Notes: a model not told the origin generated them from the letters alone. DNA of 64,000 nt from Streptomyces sp. NBC_00557 (GCF_036345995.1 NZ_CP107796.1:7378001-7442000); one strand, 5' to 3'. Counted from the first letter of the stretch, positions 1 to 9,387 are shown. Made by a program: numbers and translations.

Positions 1-2
1 TG

Positions 3-140
3 GGGGAACTGGAGCGCGCCGGGTTCGCCGTCGACCTGCACGCCCTGCCCGGGTTCGGGCGGCGCGGGGACGGCAGTCCGCGGGCCCGGCTGGTGGTGGC
101 CCGGCGGGCTCAGCCGGCGGCGGGCAGCGTGAACTCGTAG
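3..140 (+). CDS. C-terminal fragment of a gene cut by the window edge
   Basis: An open frame enters from the left edge and ends at TAG 138-140. The visible 45 residues begin GELERAGFAVDLHALPGFGR and continue to an RLVVARRA segment and a short tail. A tail of the form 'LERAGF ... RLVVARR' is common at the end of SAM-dependent methyltransferases, but no catalytic motif is inside the window, so the function is only a suggestion. Its last 31 bases overlap the 3' end of the convergent GntR gene. Confidence 0.45.
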   Translation, partial: GELERAGFAVDLHALPGFGRRGDGSPRARLVVARRAQPAAGSVNS

Positions 141-853
141 ACCAGGGTCTCCTGTTCGGCGTTCACCACCAGATCGGTGATCTCCAGCGGCCGGGCGTAC
201 TGGTCGTGCACCCGCCGGGTCACCCGTACCGAACGGGCGCCGTCGGCCTGGGTGATGGCATCGTGGTGGTGCAGCGACAGGCCGGCCTTGCGCATCCAGT
301 CGTAGGCGCGCCGCAGTTGTGCGGGCGTGCTGCCGTCGGCCCGGTCCCGGTAGCGGGCCAGCTCCGCCACCTCGGCCAGCGCCACCGCCGAGAACGACGT
401 CACCGCCGTCCGCAGCGACCGGCCGTCCGGCGTGGCCGACCGGTAGCGGTGCACCAGCGTCGGGCGGTGCGGGGCGAGGCCCAGCGCCCGCGCGTGCTCC
501 TCCGGCGGCGCCTCCCAGGTCACCGTGGCCCGGTCGACCGCGGCCGGGTCCGCGGAGCGGGCGCCCAGCGGAAAGGCCGGCGTCGCCGGCGCCCCGACCG
601 GCCGGGCGGGCAGCGTGGCATGGCTGCCCCGGCGGTCCGTGGCGATCAGTCCGCCGCGCCGCAGCACCTCCAGTGCCTGCCTGATCGTCTCCCGGCTGAC
701 CTGGAAGTGTGCGGCCAGGTGCCGTTCGCCCGGCAGCCGTTCGCCCGGCGGGATGGTGCCGGCGCGCAGCTCGTCGAGCAGCAGCGCCGCGATCCGCCCG
801 TACAGGGGCCGGCCGTCGCTCTGGTCGGGTTCGTGCGGGGTGGTGCGGGCCAT
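110..853 (-). CDS. GntR family (HutC/UTRA type) transcriptional regulator
   Basis: A 247-residue DNA-binding repressor-type protein. Residues about 15-80 form the GntR winged helix-turn-helix (PLYGRIAALLLDELRAGTI, then the recognition-helix segment FQVSRETIRQALEVLRRGG). Residues about 90-245 match a UTRA effector domain, which in HutC-type regulators binds a small metabolite, often a sugar phosphate. The ATG at 853 is chosen over an upstream in-frame start at 910 because an AGGAGG ribosome site lies just before it. A dre-like palindrome sits about 65 bases upstream at 916-931, which suggests autoregulation. The effector cannot be told from sequence. Confidence 0.88.
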   Translation of the reverse strand: MARTTPHEPDQSDGRPLYGRIAALLLDELRAGTIPPGERLPGERHLAAHFQVSRETIRQALEVLRRGGLIATDRRGSHATLPARPVGAPATPAFPLGARSADPAAVDRATVTWEAPPEEHARALGLAPHRPTLVHRYRSATPDGRSLRTAVTSFSAVALAEVAELARYRDRADGSTPAQLRRAYDWMRKAGLSLHHHDAITQADGARSVRVTRRVHDQYARPLEITDLVVNAEQETLVYEFTLPAAG

Positions 854-915
854 GCCGCGCCCTCCTGGTGTGACAAGACGTAGTCGTGCGGGCTCGTTGC
901 GCGACCACACTTAGC

Positions 916-931
916 ATTGGTCTAAACCACG
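916..931. promoter_or_regulatory. dre-like operator upstream of the GntR regulator
   Basis: The sequence ATTGGTCTAAACCACG contains TGGT-CTAA-ACCA, one base away from the TGGTCTAGACCA core recognised by DasR-like HutC regulators. It lies in the short region between this regulator and the upstream serine hydrolase gene. It may be the regulator's own site or a DasR site. No binding evidence is available. Confidence 0.55.
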
Positions 932-981
932 AGGGAAGAGCGGTCTTCCGGTTCGGCCGAAACCCGCCCGCGCGGTCTCGG

Positions 982-2148
982 TCACAAGGCGCTGTACAGG
1001 GCGTCGATCAGCGCCATCTTCCGCGGGTCGTCGGCGATGCGCGGCCCCATCCGGTTCATGACGTACCCCAGTGACACGCCCGCCTCCGGATCGGCCAGCC
1101 CGCACGAGCCGCCGAAGCCGTCATGGCCGAAAGCGCGCGGGTTCGGGCCGTACGACCCGTGCGGACCGCTCAGCCACAGCCCGAGCCCGACCTCGGTCTC
1201 GCCCTCGAAGCCCGCGCCCAGCACCAGATCGCGGCAGCTGCCCTGTCCCTCGCGCACCCGCTCGGCCGCCTCCGGCGACAGGACGCGCTGCCCGCCGAAG
1301 GAGCCGCGCCCGGCGAAGACGCCGTAGAGTGCCGCGACCGCGCGGGCCGTGCCGTGCCCGTTCGCCGCGGGGATCTCCGCGGCCCGCCACTCGGGCGTGT
1401 TCGCCTCCGCCGCGCCGACCAGCGGATTCGCCAGCGCCGCCAGCGCGGCCGGCGGCAACTGCCCGAAGAGGGACGCCTGTTGGCTGCCGGACAGGGCCGG
1501 CGGACGCACCAGCTCGGCCGCGCGGTCCGCCTCCCCGGCCGGCAGTCCGACCGTGAAGTCGATCCCCAGCGGCCCGGTCACCTCACGCGCCAGGAAGGCC
1601 CCCGGCCGCAGCCCCGAGATCCGCCGGACGACCTCGCCGACCAGGAAGCCGTACGTCAGCGCGTGATACCCGGACCGGGTGCCCGGCTCCCACCACGGCT
1701 CGGTCGCCGCCAGCCGGGCGGTGGTCAGCTCCCAGTCGTACAGATCGGCCAGGGAGTGCGGCTCCCGGAGCCCGGACAGCCCGGCCCGGTGCGACAGCAG
1801 ATGCCGTACGAGCACCCTCTCCTTGCCCGCGGCGGCGAACTCGGGCCAGTACGCGGCCACGGGCGCGTCGAAGTCGAGCAGCCCCCGGTCGGCGAGCAGG
1901 TGCGCGCACAGCGCCACCGGGCCCTTCGTGGTCGACCAGACGTTCACCAGCGTGTCCCGCTGCCACGGCCGGGTACCGGCCGCGTCCGCCCAGCCGCCCC
2001 ACAGGTCCACCACCGTGGCCCCGTCGACGGTCACGGCCACGGCGGCGCCCAGTTCGTCGCGCTTCAGGAAGTTCTCCTCGAACGCCTCCCGGACCGCCGT
2101 GAAACGCGCGTCGCAGTGGCCGTGGACCTGTGTCTCGTGCGCGGACAT
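982..2148 (-). CDS. Serine hydrolase, class C beta-lactamase/esterase family
   Basis: A 388-residue enzyme of the beta-lactamase/EstB-like superfamily (Pfam Beta-lactamase). The nucleophile motif S-T-T-K is at residues 72-75 and a YHA (Y-x-x) element follows around residue 165. Members act as esterases, lactonases or DD-peptidases. No signal peptide is visible, so it is probably cytoplasmic, which favours esterase over antibiotic resistance. The ATG at 2148 has GGAGG about 6 bases upstream. It lies downstream of and codirectional with the CE7 deacetylase (108-base gap), so the two may share a transcript. Substrate unknown. Confidence 0.85.
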   Translation of the reverse strand: MSAHETQVHGHCDARFTAVREAFEENFLKRDELGAAVAVTVDGATVVDLWGGWADAAGTRPWQRDTLVNVWSTTKGPVALCAHLLADRGLLDFDAPVAAYWPEFAAAGKERVLVRHLLSHRAGLSGLREPHSLADLYDWELTTARLAATEPWWEPGTRSGYHALTYGFLVGEVVRRISGLRPGAFLAREVTGPLGIDFTVGLPAGEADRAAELVRPPALSGSQQASLFGQLPPAALAALANPLVGAAEANTPEWRAAEIPAANGHGTARAVAALYGVFAGRGSFGGQRVLSPEAAERVREGQGSCRDLVLGAGFEGETEVGLGLWLSGPHGSYGPNPRAFGHDGFGGSCGLADPEAGVSLGYVMNRMGPRIADDPRKMALIDALYSAL

Positions 2149-2256
2149 GGCACCTCCGTCGTCGCAGGGAGCCCGGGCGGCGACGCCGCGGCCCGGGTCC
2201 CCCGAACGTACCGACTGGTCGGACTGGAGGGAAGTCCCCGCACGCCCGCGCCGCTC

Positions 2257-3225
2257 TCAGGCGTACGACCTCAGCCAGCGCAGCTTCGCCGCCTCGTGGA
2301 AGGGGCCGCCGCCCTCGTGGTCGTTGAAGTCGTAGACCTCTATCGCCTTGTCCTCGTGCGCCCAGGCGTTGAACGCGGCGAACACCGTCGACGGCGGGCA
2401 GGTCTGGTCCTCGAGCGCCGCCGAGAACAGCGCGGGCGCCCGGCCCCGGGCCGCGAAGTGCACCCCGTCGAAATACGACAGCGTGCGCAGCACCTCCGCG
2501 GTGCGGCCGCGGTGCGTCTTGAGGAACAGGCCGATCTCGCGGTAGGGGTGACGGTCCGTCAGCGTGGTCGCGCGCGGGAAGTCGCACAGGAACGGCACGT
2601 CCGGCGCCACCGCGACCAGGTCGGGGACCAGGCCGCCGACGGCCAGCGTGATGCCGCCGCCCTGGCTGCCGCCGGTCACCGCGGTCCGCGCGGCGTCGGT
2701 CAGCGGATGCGAGCGGGCCGCGTCGACGGCGCGCACCGCGTCCGTGAACACCCGGCGGTAGTAGTAGTTCTCCGGCGCGTCGATGCCCCGCGTCATGAAC
2801 CCCGGGTACGCCGGCCCCGCGCCCACCGGGTCCGGCGTGCCGCCCCCGGCGCCCCAGGCGCTGCCCTGGCCGCGGGTGTCCATCACGAAGTGCGCCCGGC
2901 CCGTGGAGGCCCACAGCAGGTCTTCGTGCGGCAGTCCGCGCCCGCCGCCGTAGCCGATGAACTCCACGACCAGCGGCAGCGGCTCGTTCGCGCCGGCCGG
3001 CAGCCGCAGCCAGCCCCGGACCGGGTGGCCGCCGTACCCGGCGAACGTCACGTCGTACACCCGGACCGTCGACAGTCCGGTGTCCACCGGCTCGAAGCGG
3101 GCGTCCAGATCGTGCTCGCGGGCCTCCTCGAGGGTCTTGTCCCAGAAGGCGTCGAAGTCCTCGGGCTCGGTGGACTCACTGCGGTGCTCGCGGAGTTCGT
3201 CGAGGGGGAGGTCGAACAGGGCCAT
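2257..3225 (-). CDS. axeA: Acetyl xylan esterase / cephalosporin-C deacetylase (CE7)
   Basis: A 322-residue alpha/beta hydrolase of carbohydrate esterase family 7. Hallmarks are RGQ at 118-120, the nucleophile elbow GGSQGG with Ser187, an Asp in LEDQTCPPS, and the catalytic His in NDHEGGG near the C-terminus. CE7 enzymes remove acetyl groups from xylo-oligosaccharides and cephalosporin C in the cytoplasm. The length matches the family (about 320 residues). ATG 3225 is preferred to the TTG codons just before it; AAGGCGG lies about 6 bases upstream. The gene symbol is given by family. Confidence 0.9.
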   Translation of the reverse strand: MALFDLPLDELREHRSESTEPEDFDAFWDKTLEEAREHDLDARFEPVDTGLSTVRVYDVTFAGYGGHPVRGWLRLPAGANEPLPLVVEFIGYGGGRGLPHEDLLWASTGRAHFVMDTRGQGSAWGAGGGTPDPVGAGPAYPGFMTRGIDAPENYYYRRVFTDAVRAVDAARSHPLTDAARTAVTGGSQGGGITLAVGGLVPDLVAVAPDVPFLCDFPRATTLTDRHPYREIGLFLKTHRGRTAEVLRTLSYFDGVHFAARGRAPALFSAALEDQTCPPSTVFAAFNAWAHEDKAIEVYDFNDHEGGGPFHEAAKLRWLRSYA

Positions 3226-3333
3226 CAACAACCGCCTTGGCGAAGGGGGAATGTGTCAGCTCACCGTACGTGGGGGAAGGAAGGCTGACCAGTAAGCGTT
3301 TGCTCCCGCTCGGCGGCCGGACGGCCGGGCCGG

Positions 3334-3918
3334 TCAGGCGCGCGGCTGAGTCCACTTCGGTCCCGTACGGGCCCACTCCCGCTCCCACTCCGCGAGCCGG
3401 CGGCGCAGGGCGATCCGGCGCTCGACGGCGTGTGCGAGGAGCACGGCGGACGCCGTACCGCCCGCCGCGACCAGCCCGACGGTCACCGTGTGCTGCCAGA
3501 CCGCGGCGGCGTTCGGCGGCGGAGCCACACTGCGGCCGCGGGCGTCGAACCACACGGAGACGGTGTCCCCGGTCAGGGTGCCCGCCGGCACCCGGGCCCA
3601 CGCCGTACGGACGCCCTTGCCGGGCTCGGTCCAGCGGACCCGCGCGCGGTACGGGTAGCCGCGGTCGGTCTGCCCGCCGGAGAGCCGCTGTGGCGGGTCG
3701 CCGATCACCCGCGCGCGTACCTGGTGGCGCTCGGCCCGCTGGGCTGCCGCGACGTGCTGGGCCGTGTCATGCGCCCGCAGGCCGGCGGCCACCCCGACCA
3801 GGGGCGTGACGACGAACAGCAGGACGGCGGTGATCAGCACCGTCCACGCCTCCACGACATCCGAGCGGCGCCGCAGCGGATTGCGCCGCCAGCGCCAGCC
3901 ACGCACCCCGGTACGCAT
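3334..3918 (-). CDS. Rv1733c family two-pass membrane protein
   Basis: A 194-residue membrane protein. The N-terminus carries the hallmark of Streptomyces/Mycobacterium Rv1733c-like proteins (GWRWRRNPLRRRSDVVEAWT). A first membrane helix follows at about 28-48, then a long extracytoplasmic stretch of about 90 residues, then a second helix at about 137-158 and a basic, Trp-containing tail. The ATG at 3918 follows GAGGAGG at good spacing; an upstream in-frame GTG at 3924 overlaps the ribosome site and is disfavoured. Function is unknown in the family; M. tuberculosis Rv1733c is a dormancy-regulon antigen. It appears monocistronic. Confidence 0.85.
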   Translation of the reverse strand: MRTGVRGWRWRRNPLRRRSDVVEAWTVLITAVLLFVVTPLVGVAAGLRAHDTAQHVAAAQRAERHQVRARVIGDPPQRLSGGQTDRGYPYRARVRWTEPGKGVRTAWARVPAGTLTGDTVSVWFDARGRSVAPPPNAAAVWQHTVTVGLVAAGGTASAVLLAHAVERRIALRRRLAEWEREWARTGPKWTQPRA

Positions 3919-4146
3919 GTCCACCTCCTCGCACCGCCGGAGCCGGAGAACGGGCGGACCGGGTCTCCAGGTCCGCCACCCCGCCGCTCGCGCACACGAG
4001 CGTCCACACTCGTCTCGTACCCCGTACGGAGCACCTCGCTCATGCGACCGACCGCGAGTTCAAGCCCACCTGGAGCACGGAACGCGCCGCGCGCCCACGG
4101 TCGCGCCACCGGTCCCGGTGCGCAACCCGAGGGCTGAAGCGGCGGT

Positions 4147-5038
4147 TCAGCCGAAGCGCTCGATACGGATCCGGTCCACCGGCTGGCCCGCCGCGACCAG
4201 CAGCCGGGAGGCGTGCTCGGCGAACCCGTTGGATCCGCACACATAGGCCTCCCACCCACCGGCTGGCGACCCGGCCAGGAGCGGCGCCACATGTGCGGCC
4301 GCCATACGGCCCACCGGCACACCCGGTGGCGCGCTGCGGGTGAAGACGGCCGTCGTCTCCGCACCCAGCTCCGCCGCGTAGATCAGCTCCTCGGGACTGC
4401 GCGCGGACACCAGCATGCGCAGCGGCACGGTGAGCCCGAGCCTGCGGTGGTGCCGCACCATCGACATCAGCGGCACGATCCCGGAGCCGGCGCCGAGCAG
4501 CAGCGCGGGCCGGTCGCCCGGCCAGGCGAAGAAGCCGCTCAGCGGCCCGCGCACCTCGACCGTGTCACCGGGGCGGGCGACCGTGTGGAACCAGCCCGAC
4601 ACCTCGCCGTCCGGCACATGGTCCAGGGTCAGCTCGATGTGCCCGGAGTCGTCCGGCGCGGAGGCGATGGAATAGTGCCGCTGCGCCGTATAGCCGTCCG
4701 GCGCGGTCAGCCGCAGCATCAGATGCTGTCCGGGCAGATGCCCCGCCCAGCCCGGCACCGCCAGCCGGAAGGTCGCGGCGCGCGGCGTCTCACGCCGGAT
4801 CTCCGCCACCGTGGCGGTCTGCCACACCGCCGCCACCTGCTCACTCACCGCGATCCGCGCGGGCACGGCGAAACGGAGGGCGGGGCGGGCGGGGACGGCG
4901 ACGGTCGTGTCCGGGACCGGGACCGGGGCCGGGGTTGGGTTGGTGGCGGTGGTGGCGGGGGCCGCGTGCGGGGCGGCGGCCGTCTCCCGCGCCGAAGCCG
5001 GGGGCGTGCCGGGGGTGTTCGCGTGTGTCGTCGTCGTG

Positions 5039-5046
<8 letters not shown>
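4147..5046 (-). CDS. FAD-dependent ferredoxin/NAD(P)H reductase partner of the MsrP-like protein
   Basis: A 299-residue oxidoreductase. Residues about 1-58 are a Thr/Ala/Pro-rich low-complexity leader. An FAD-binding domain with RHYS at 123-126 follows, then an NAD(P)-binding domain with LLGAGSGIVPLMSM from about 183 and CGSNGFAEHA near the end. No [2Fe-2S] cysteine cluster is present, so this is a plain FNR-like electron donor. The GTG start at 5046 overlaps the stop of the upstream molybdopterin protein by 8 bases, which implies translational coupling and a joint redox function. The leader is encoded by a G-rich stretch on the plus strand (about 4915-4972). Confidence 0.87.
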
Positions 5047-5644
<598 letters not shown>

Positions 5645-5814
5645 CCTTCAACCGTACGCGGTCGTTCCGGGTGCTCCGTCCCTGGTCATCGCCCGGATGA
5701 TTGCAGCCGTATGAACTCTTTCGGGCCGTGGGAATAGCCCTGCGGCGCTTCTCCTTTGCCCTCGGTGCCGGCACCGGTAGACCGGTGGCAGCGCGAGAGA
5801 AGCGAGGGAAGAGC

Positions 5815-6738
5815 ATGCCCAAGGCGTACGTCCACACGCGGTACGGGGGACCGGAGACCGAGGCGCTGATCGACCTGGACCGCCCACGCCCGGGTCCCGG
5901 AGAGATCCTGGTCGCGGTCCGCGCCGCGGGCGTCAACCCCGTCGACTGGAAGCTGCGCCAGGGCTTCCGCCGCCCCGGCGAGAGCGAGCCCGTCTTCCCG
6001 CGGGTCCTCGGCAGCGAGGCGGCGGGTGTCGTCCAGGAGGCCGGCCCGGGTGTCACCGGCTTCGCGGCCGGCGACGAGGTGTTCGGCGCCACCGCCGACG
6101 GCGGCTACGCCGAGTACGCCCTGCTGACCGCCGCCGTCAGCGCTCACAAGCCCGCTGCGGTGTCCTTCCGTGACGCCGCCACGCTGCCGGTCGCCGCCGC
6201 CACCGCCTACGACGGCGTCCGCCAGCTGGACCTGCCCGGTGGCGCGACCCTGCTGGTGACGGGCGCGGGCGGCGGTGTCGGCAGCGCGGCCGTGCAGATC
6301 GCCCGCGCCTTCGGGCTGCACGTCGTGGGCGTGGCGAGCGAGGGCAAGCGGGACTTCGTGGAGTCGCTCGGCGCCGTGCACGTGTCCTCCGGACCGGATC
6401 TGGCCGAGCGGGTGCGGGCCGCCGTACCGGACGGGATCGACGGGGTGTACGACCTGGTGGGCGGCCCGGTGCTCGCCGAGAGCGCCGAGCTGCTGAAGGA
6501 CCGGAGCAAGCTGGTCACCGCGGGATCGCCGCCGGAGGCCGTCGCCGCGCTGGGCGGCGCCCCCGTCCGGCGGGCCCGTACCGCCGCCGTCCTGGAGGCG
6601 GTGGCCGACCTCGCCGCGCGCGGCGCCCTGAATCCCCACGTCACCCGCGTCTTCCCGCTGGAGCAGGCCGGCCAGGCGCTGCGCGCGGTGGAGGAGGGGC
6701 ACGCCCTCGGCAAGGTCGTCATCGAGGTGGCCGAGTGA
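5815..6738 (+). CDS. NADP-dependent quinone-oxidoreductase-like MDR protein
   Basis: A 307-residue medium-chain dehydrogenase/reductase without zinc ligands. The N-terminal GroES-like half includes AAGVNPVDWKLRQG (38-50) and GSEAAGVV. The Rossmann half has the nucleotide-binding loop TGAGGGVGSAAVQ from residue 149. Such enzymes reduce quinones or alpha,beta-unsaturated carbonyls with NADPH. ATG 5815 follows GAGGGAAGAGC; the open frame continues upstream to 5701 without a family match. The stop overlaps the GTG of the next gene by 4 bases, so the acetyltransferase is translationally coupled. Confidence 0.88.
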   Translation: MPKAYVHTRYGGPETEALIDLDRPRPGPGEILVAVRAAGVNPVDWKLRQGFRRPGESEPVFPRVLGSEAAGVVQEAGPGVTGFAAGDEVFGATADGGYAEYALLTAAVSAHKPAAVSFRDAATLPVAAATAYDGVRQLDLPGGATLLVTGAGGGVGSAAVQIARAFGLHVVGVASEGKRDFVESLGAVHVSSGPDLAERVRAAVPDGIDGVYDLVGGPVLAESAELLKDRSKLVTAGSPPEAVAALGGAPVRRARTAAVLEAVADLAARGALNPHVTRVFPLEQAGQALRAVEEGHALGKVVIEVAE

Positions 6739-7502
6739 GCCGCATAGCCGGTCGGGGCGCCGGTGACGCCGTCGCCGCCGACGCCCCGCACGTCCTCGAC
6801 AACCCCGCCCTCGCCTCGCTGACCGGCCCGCACGCCCACTTCGCCGAGCGGCGCGGCCGGGTGCTGCGCTATCCCGTCGACGTCTCCCCGTGGCTGGCGC
6901 TGCCCGACGACCCGGACGCGCGGGACTGGGCGGACCTCGCCGCCCTGGCCGGTCCCGGCGCGGAGATACCGCTGCCGGGCTTCCGCGGCGAGGTGCCGGA
7001 CGGCTGGGAGACCACCTTCCGGATCGAGGGCGTGCAGCTCGTGGACGACGGCCTGGCCGCCGCGCCCGACGCGGAGGCGGTCCGCCTCGGCCCGGCGGAC
7101 GTGCCCGAGATGCTCGACCTGGTGGCCCGCACCCGGCCGGGCCCCTTCCTGCCCCGCACCGTCGAGCTCGGCACCTACCTCGGCATCCGCCGCGGCGGCG
7201 CGCTGGTCGCCATGGCGGGGGAGCGGCTGCACCCGCCCGGCTGGACCGAGATCAGCGCGGTCTGCACCGACCCCGCCTTCCGCGGCGAGGGACTCGCCAC
7301 CCGGCTGATCCTCGCCGTCGCGCACGGCATACGGGAGCGCGGCGAGACGCCCTTCCTGCACACCAGCGCCCAGAACACGCCTGCCATCCGGCTGTACGAG
7401 TCCCTGGGCTTCCGGCTGCGCCGCCGCACCGCGTTCCTCGCGGCCCGCGCACCGCAACGGCTGTCCGATGAGGCGTCGGCGGCGGCGGTTCCGGTGGCGT
7501 GA
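6735..7502 (+). CDS. GNAT family N-acetyltransferase (FR47-like)
   Basis: A 255-residue acetyltransferase. The acetyl-CoA-binding region is in the C-terminal half: EISAVCTDPAFRGEGLATRL corresponds to motif A (R/Q-x-x-G-x-G/A with GEGLA), and NTPAIRLYESLGFRLRRR to motif B. The N-terminal ~100 residues are typical of FR47-like members. The GTG start overlaps the preceding stop (GTGA), so it is translated with the MDR oxidoreductase; the pair may modify the same compound. Substrate unknown. Confidence 0.87.
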   Translation: MSRIAGRGAGDAVAADAPHVLDNPALASLTGPHAHFAERRGRVLRYPVDVSPWLALPDDPDARDWADLAALAGPGAEIPLPGFRGEVPDGWETTFRIEGVQLVDDGLAAAPDAEAVRLGPADVPEMLDLVARTRPGPFLPRTVELGTYLGIRRGGALVAMAGERLHPPGWTEISAVCTDPAFRGEGLATRLILAVAHGIRERGETPFLHTSAQNTPAIRLYESLGFRLRRRTAFLAARAPQRLSDEASAAAVPVA

Positions 7503-7524
7503 GGGGCGTGGGGGTGGGCTTGGG
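7503..7524 (+). other. Putative G-quadruplex immediately 3' of the GNAT stop codon
   Basis: Four G-runs (7503-7506, 7510-7514, 7516-7518, 7522-7524) with 1-3 base loops start directly after the TGA on the coding strand. The mRNA could fold a G-quadruplex at its 3' end, in the 177-base convergent gap before the MarR gene. The rest of the gap is G-rich and otherwise empty. Confidence 0.4.
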
Positions 7525-7679
7525 AGGCTTGTTGAAGGGGTGGGATGCCCCCATGCCGGTGGCTCTCGCGGTGGGGGTTGCATGAGGGGCGGGCGCGGGC
7601 GTTTGCGGCGGGTGCGGCATGCCGCGATATCGGTGGCCCCGCGGTCGGCGTGGCGTGACGGTCGGGAGGGGGCGGCCTG

Positions 7680-8120
7680 TCAGACGGAGCCGGTCTCGTC
7701 CGGTCCCGCGTTGTAGCGCTCCAGGTACGCCGCGAAACGCACCAGGTCCTCCTCCGGCCAGTTCGCCAGCCGTTCGCGGAAGGCCGCCCGGCGGCTGCGG
7801 GTGACCTGGGCGAGGATCTCCCGGCCGGCCTCCGTCAGATGCAGCACCTGGACCCGGTGGTCGTCCGGGTCCAGCCGGCGCTCGATCAGCCCGGCCCGCT
7901 CCAGCGCGGCCACCTGGCGGCTGACCGTGGACTTGTCCAGCGCGTAGTGTGCGGCCAGGTCCGTCGCCCGGCGGCCGTCGTGCTCCTCCAGATGGCTGAG
8001 CAGGGTGTACGACACCAGCGACAGCTCGGGGTGCATCCGGCCTGCCGAGGCGCGCGCCCGGCGCGCGAAGATCGTCATCTCGCGCTGGATCGTCTCGACG
8101 GCCGACTCCGCTGCGCTCAC
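7680..8120 (-). CDS. MarR family transcriptional regulator
   Basis: A 146-residue winged helix-turn-helix protein. The DNA-binding part is DLAAHYALDKSTVSRQVAALERAGLIERRLDPDD in outline (about residues 55-90), with the wing around RVQVLHLTEAGRE. Start GTG 8120 follows GAGGAGG. It is divergent from the membrane protein at 8203, and the 82-base gap holds two GTTGTA-type palindromes. The expected role is ligand-relieved repression of the membrane protein and of itself. Confidence 0.9.
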   Translation of the reverse strand: MSAAESAVETIQREMTIFARRARASAGRMHPELSLVSYTLLSHLEEHDGRRATDLAAHYALDKSTVSRQVAALERAGLIERRLDPDDHRVQVLHLTEAGREILAQVTRSRRAAFRERLANWPEEDLVRFAAYLERYNAGPDETGSV

Positions 8121-8143
8121 GGAATACCTCCTCCGACGTTGTA

Positions 8144-8183
8144 GTTGTATAGTACAACTGGACTGGAAGTTGTATAAGCCAAC
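8144..8183. promoter_or_regulatory. MarR-type operators between divergent genes
   Basis: A perfect inverted repeat GTTGTA-TAG-TACAAC lies at 8144-8158. A second, imperfect copy GTTGTATAAGCCAAC lies at 8169-8183. The centres are 25 bases apart. The first contains TATAGT, a plausible -10 box for the plus-strand gene. The arrangement fits binding by the adjacent MarR protein over both divergent promoters. Confidence 0.7.
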
Positions 8184-8202
8184 CATTGGAGGTTGTCCCG
8201 CG

Positions 8203-9303
8203 ATGAGGTCACCGGCGCTGCGCCATGTGCTCACGCATCTGATCACCCCGCTGCTGATGTGCATAGGCATGGGGCTCGCGTACATGGGGGCCTTCGTGAC
8301 CCCGGAGCCGCACCACATGCCGGTCGCCGTCGTCGGCCACACCCCGCAGGCGAAGGTCTTCGCCCAGACGGTCAAGGACGCCGCGGGTGACAAGCTTGAC
8401 GTACGGACGGTGGCCGACCGCGCCGACGCCGTCGGCCTCCTGAAGTCCCGCGAGGTCACCGGCGCCTACGTGCCGAGCGCCACGTCCCCCGAGCTGCTGG
8501 TGGCGAGCGCGGCCTCCGACATGGGCGCCACCGCCGTGGAGAAGGTCTTCACACCGGTCGCCGCCCGGCAGGGCGTCCCGCTGAAGGTCACCGACGTGGC
8601 CGAGCCGGTCGCCGACGACCCCACGGGCCAGGGCCTGTTCTTCCTGCTCATCGCCCTCAGCATCGGCTCCTACGCCTCCGTCGCCGCGATCGGCGCGGCC
8701 GGCGCCGCCCTCCCGATGCGGGTGCGGGCCCTGCTCGCGCTCGGCGTCTCCGCCGTGGTCAGCGGCATCGGAGCGCTGCTTGCCGGGCCGGTGTTCCAGC
8801 TGGCCCACCACGACCTCGCGAGCGTGTGGGGCATGGCCTGGCTGTACTCGGCCGGCATCCTCCTCATCGGCACCGGCCTGCACACCTTCCTGGAGCGGTG
8901 GACCACGCTCGCCATGATGGTGCTGTTCGTGATGCTCAACTTCACCAGCTCCGGCGGGCTGTTCCGCCCCGAACTGCAGAACGGCTTCTTCGGCACCCTG
9001 CACGCCTTCTGGAACGGCGCCGGCTTCGTCGAGGGCGTCCGCAGCGTGCTGTACTTCGGCGACGACGGTCTCTCGCGCAACGTCTGGACGCTCCTGGTCT
9101 GGCTGCTCGTGGGCCTGGTGGTGACCGGCGTCGCGGCCTTGTACGAGCGGCCGCGGCACGCCCGCCACGCCGTCGGCCACACCGGCACGGCGACCGGCAC
9201 GACGGCGACCGCCACGCACGGCGCGCACCCGGCGCCGCGCCTGACCGATGAGGTGGACGCGCGCACGGCCGAGGAAGAGGCCGAGGAAACGGTCGGCGTC
9301 TGA
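8203..9303 (+). CDS. ABC-2/YhgE-like multi-pass membrane protein
   Basis: A 366-residue protein with one membrane helix at about 14-32, an extracytoplasmic loop of about 115 residues, then five or so closely spaced helices from about 145 to 310. This is the topology of YhgE/Pip and ABC-2 permease-like proteins. The C-terminal ~50 residues are His/Thr/Glu-rich and cytoplasmic. ATG 8203 follows GGAGG (8188-8192) with the MarR operators just upstream. No ATPase gene is adjacent, so either it needs none or the partner is elsewhere. Export of a toxic compound sensed by the MarR protein is a reasonable inference. Confidence 0.75.
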   Translation: MRSPALRHVLTHLITPLLMCIGMGLAYMGAFVTPEPHHMPVAVVGHTPQAKVFAQTVKDAAGDKLDVRTVADRADAVGLLKSREVTGAYVPSATSPELLVASAASDMGATAVEKVFTPVAARQGVPLKVTDVAEPVADDPTGQGLFFLLIALSIGSYASVAAIGAAGAALPMRVRALLALGVSAVVSGIGALLAGPVFQLAHHDLASVWGMAWLYSAGILLIGTGLHTFLERWTTLAMMVLFVMLNFTSSGGLFRPELQNGFFGTLHAFWNGAGFVEGVRSVLYFGDDGLSRNVWTLLVWLLVGLVVTGVAALYERPRHARHAVGHTGTATGTTATATHGAHPAPRLTDEVDARTAEEEAEETVGV

Positions 9304-9316
9304 CCCGGCCCGGACA

Positions 9317-9352
9317 CAGGGGGCGTGCCCGGCGACGGGCGCCGCCCCCCTG
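9317..9352. terminator. Hairpin between convergent genes, likely terminator
   Basis: CAGGGGGC (9317-9324) pairs with GCCCCCCTG (9344-9352) apart from one bulged C, with an inner CCCG/CGGG pairing, starting 14 bases after the stop of the membrane protein gene. No U-tract follows, as is usual in Streptomyces. It could act bidirectionally toward the VWA gene. Confidence 0.55.
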
Positions 9353-9387
9353 CCGGCCCCCAACTCCGTCACTCAACCCGTCCCGCA

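Noticed and set aside
1123..3288. 721-codon plus-strand open frame
   Set aside because: It is the shadow of the serine hydrolase and CE7 genes on the minus strand. It is rich in Arg/Gln/Pro without domain signatures, as expected when GC-rich codons are read backwards.
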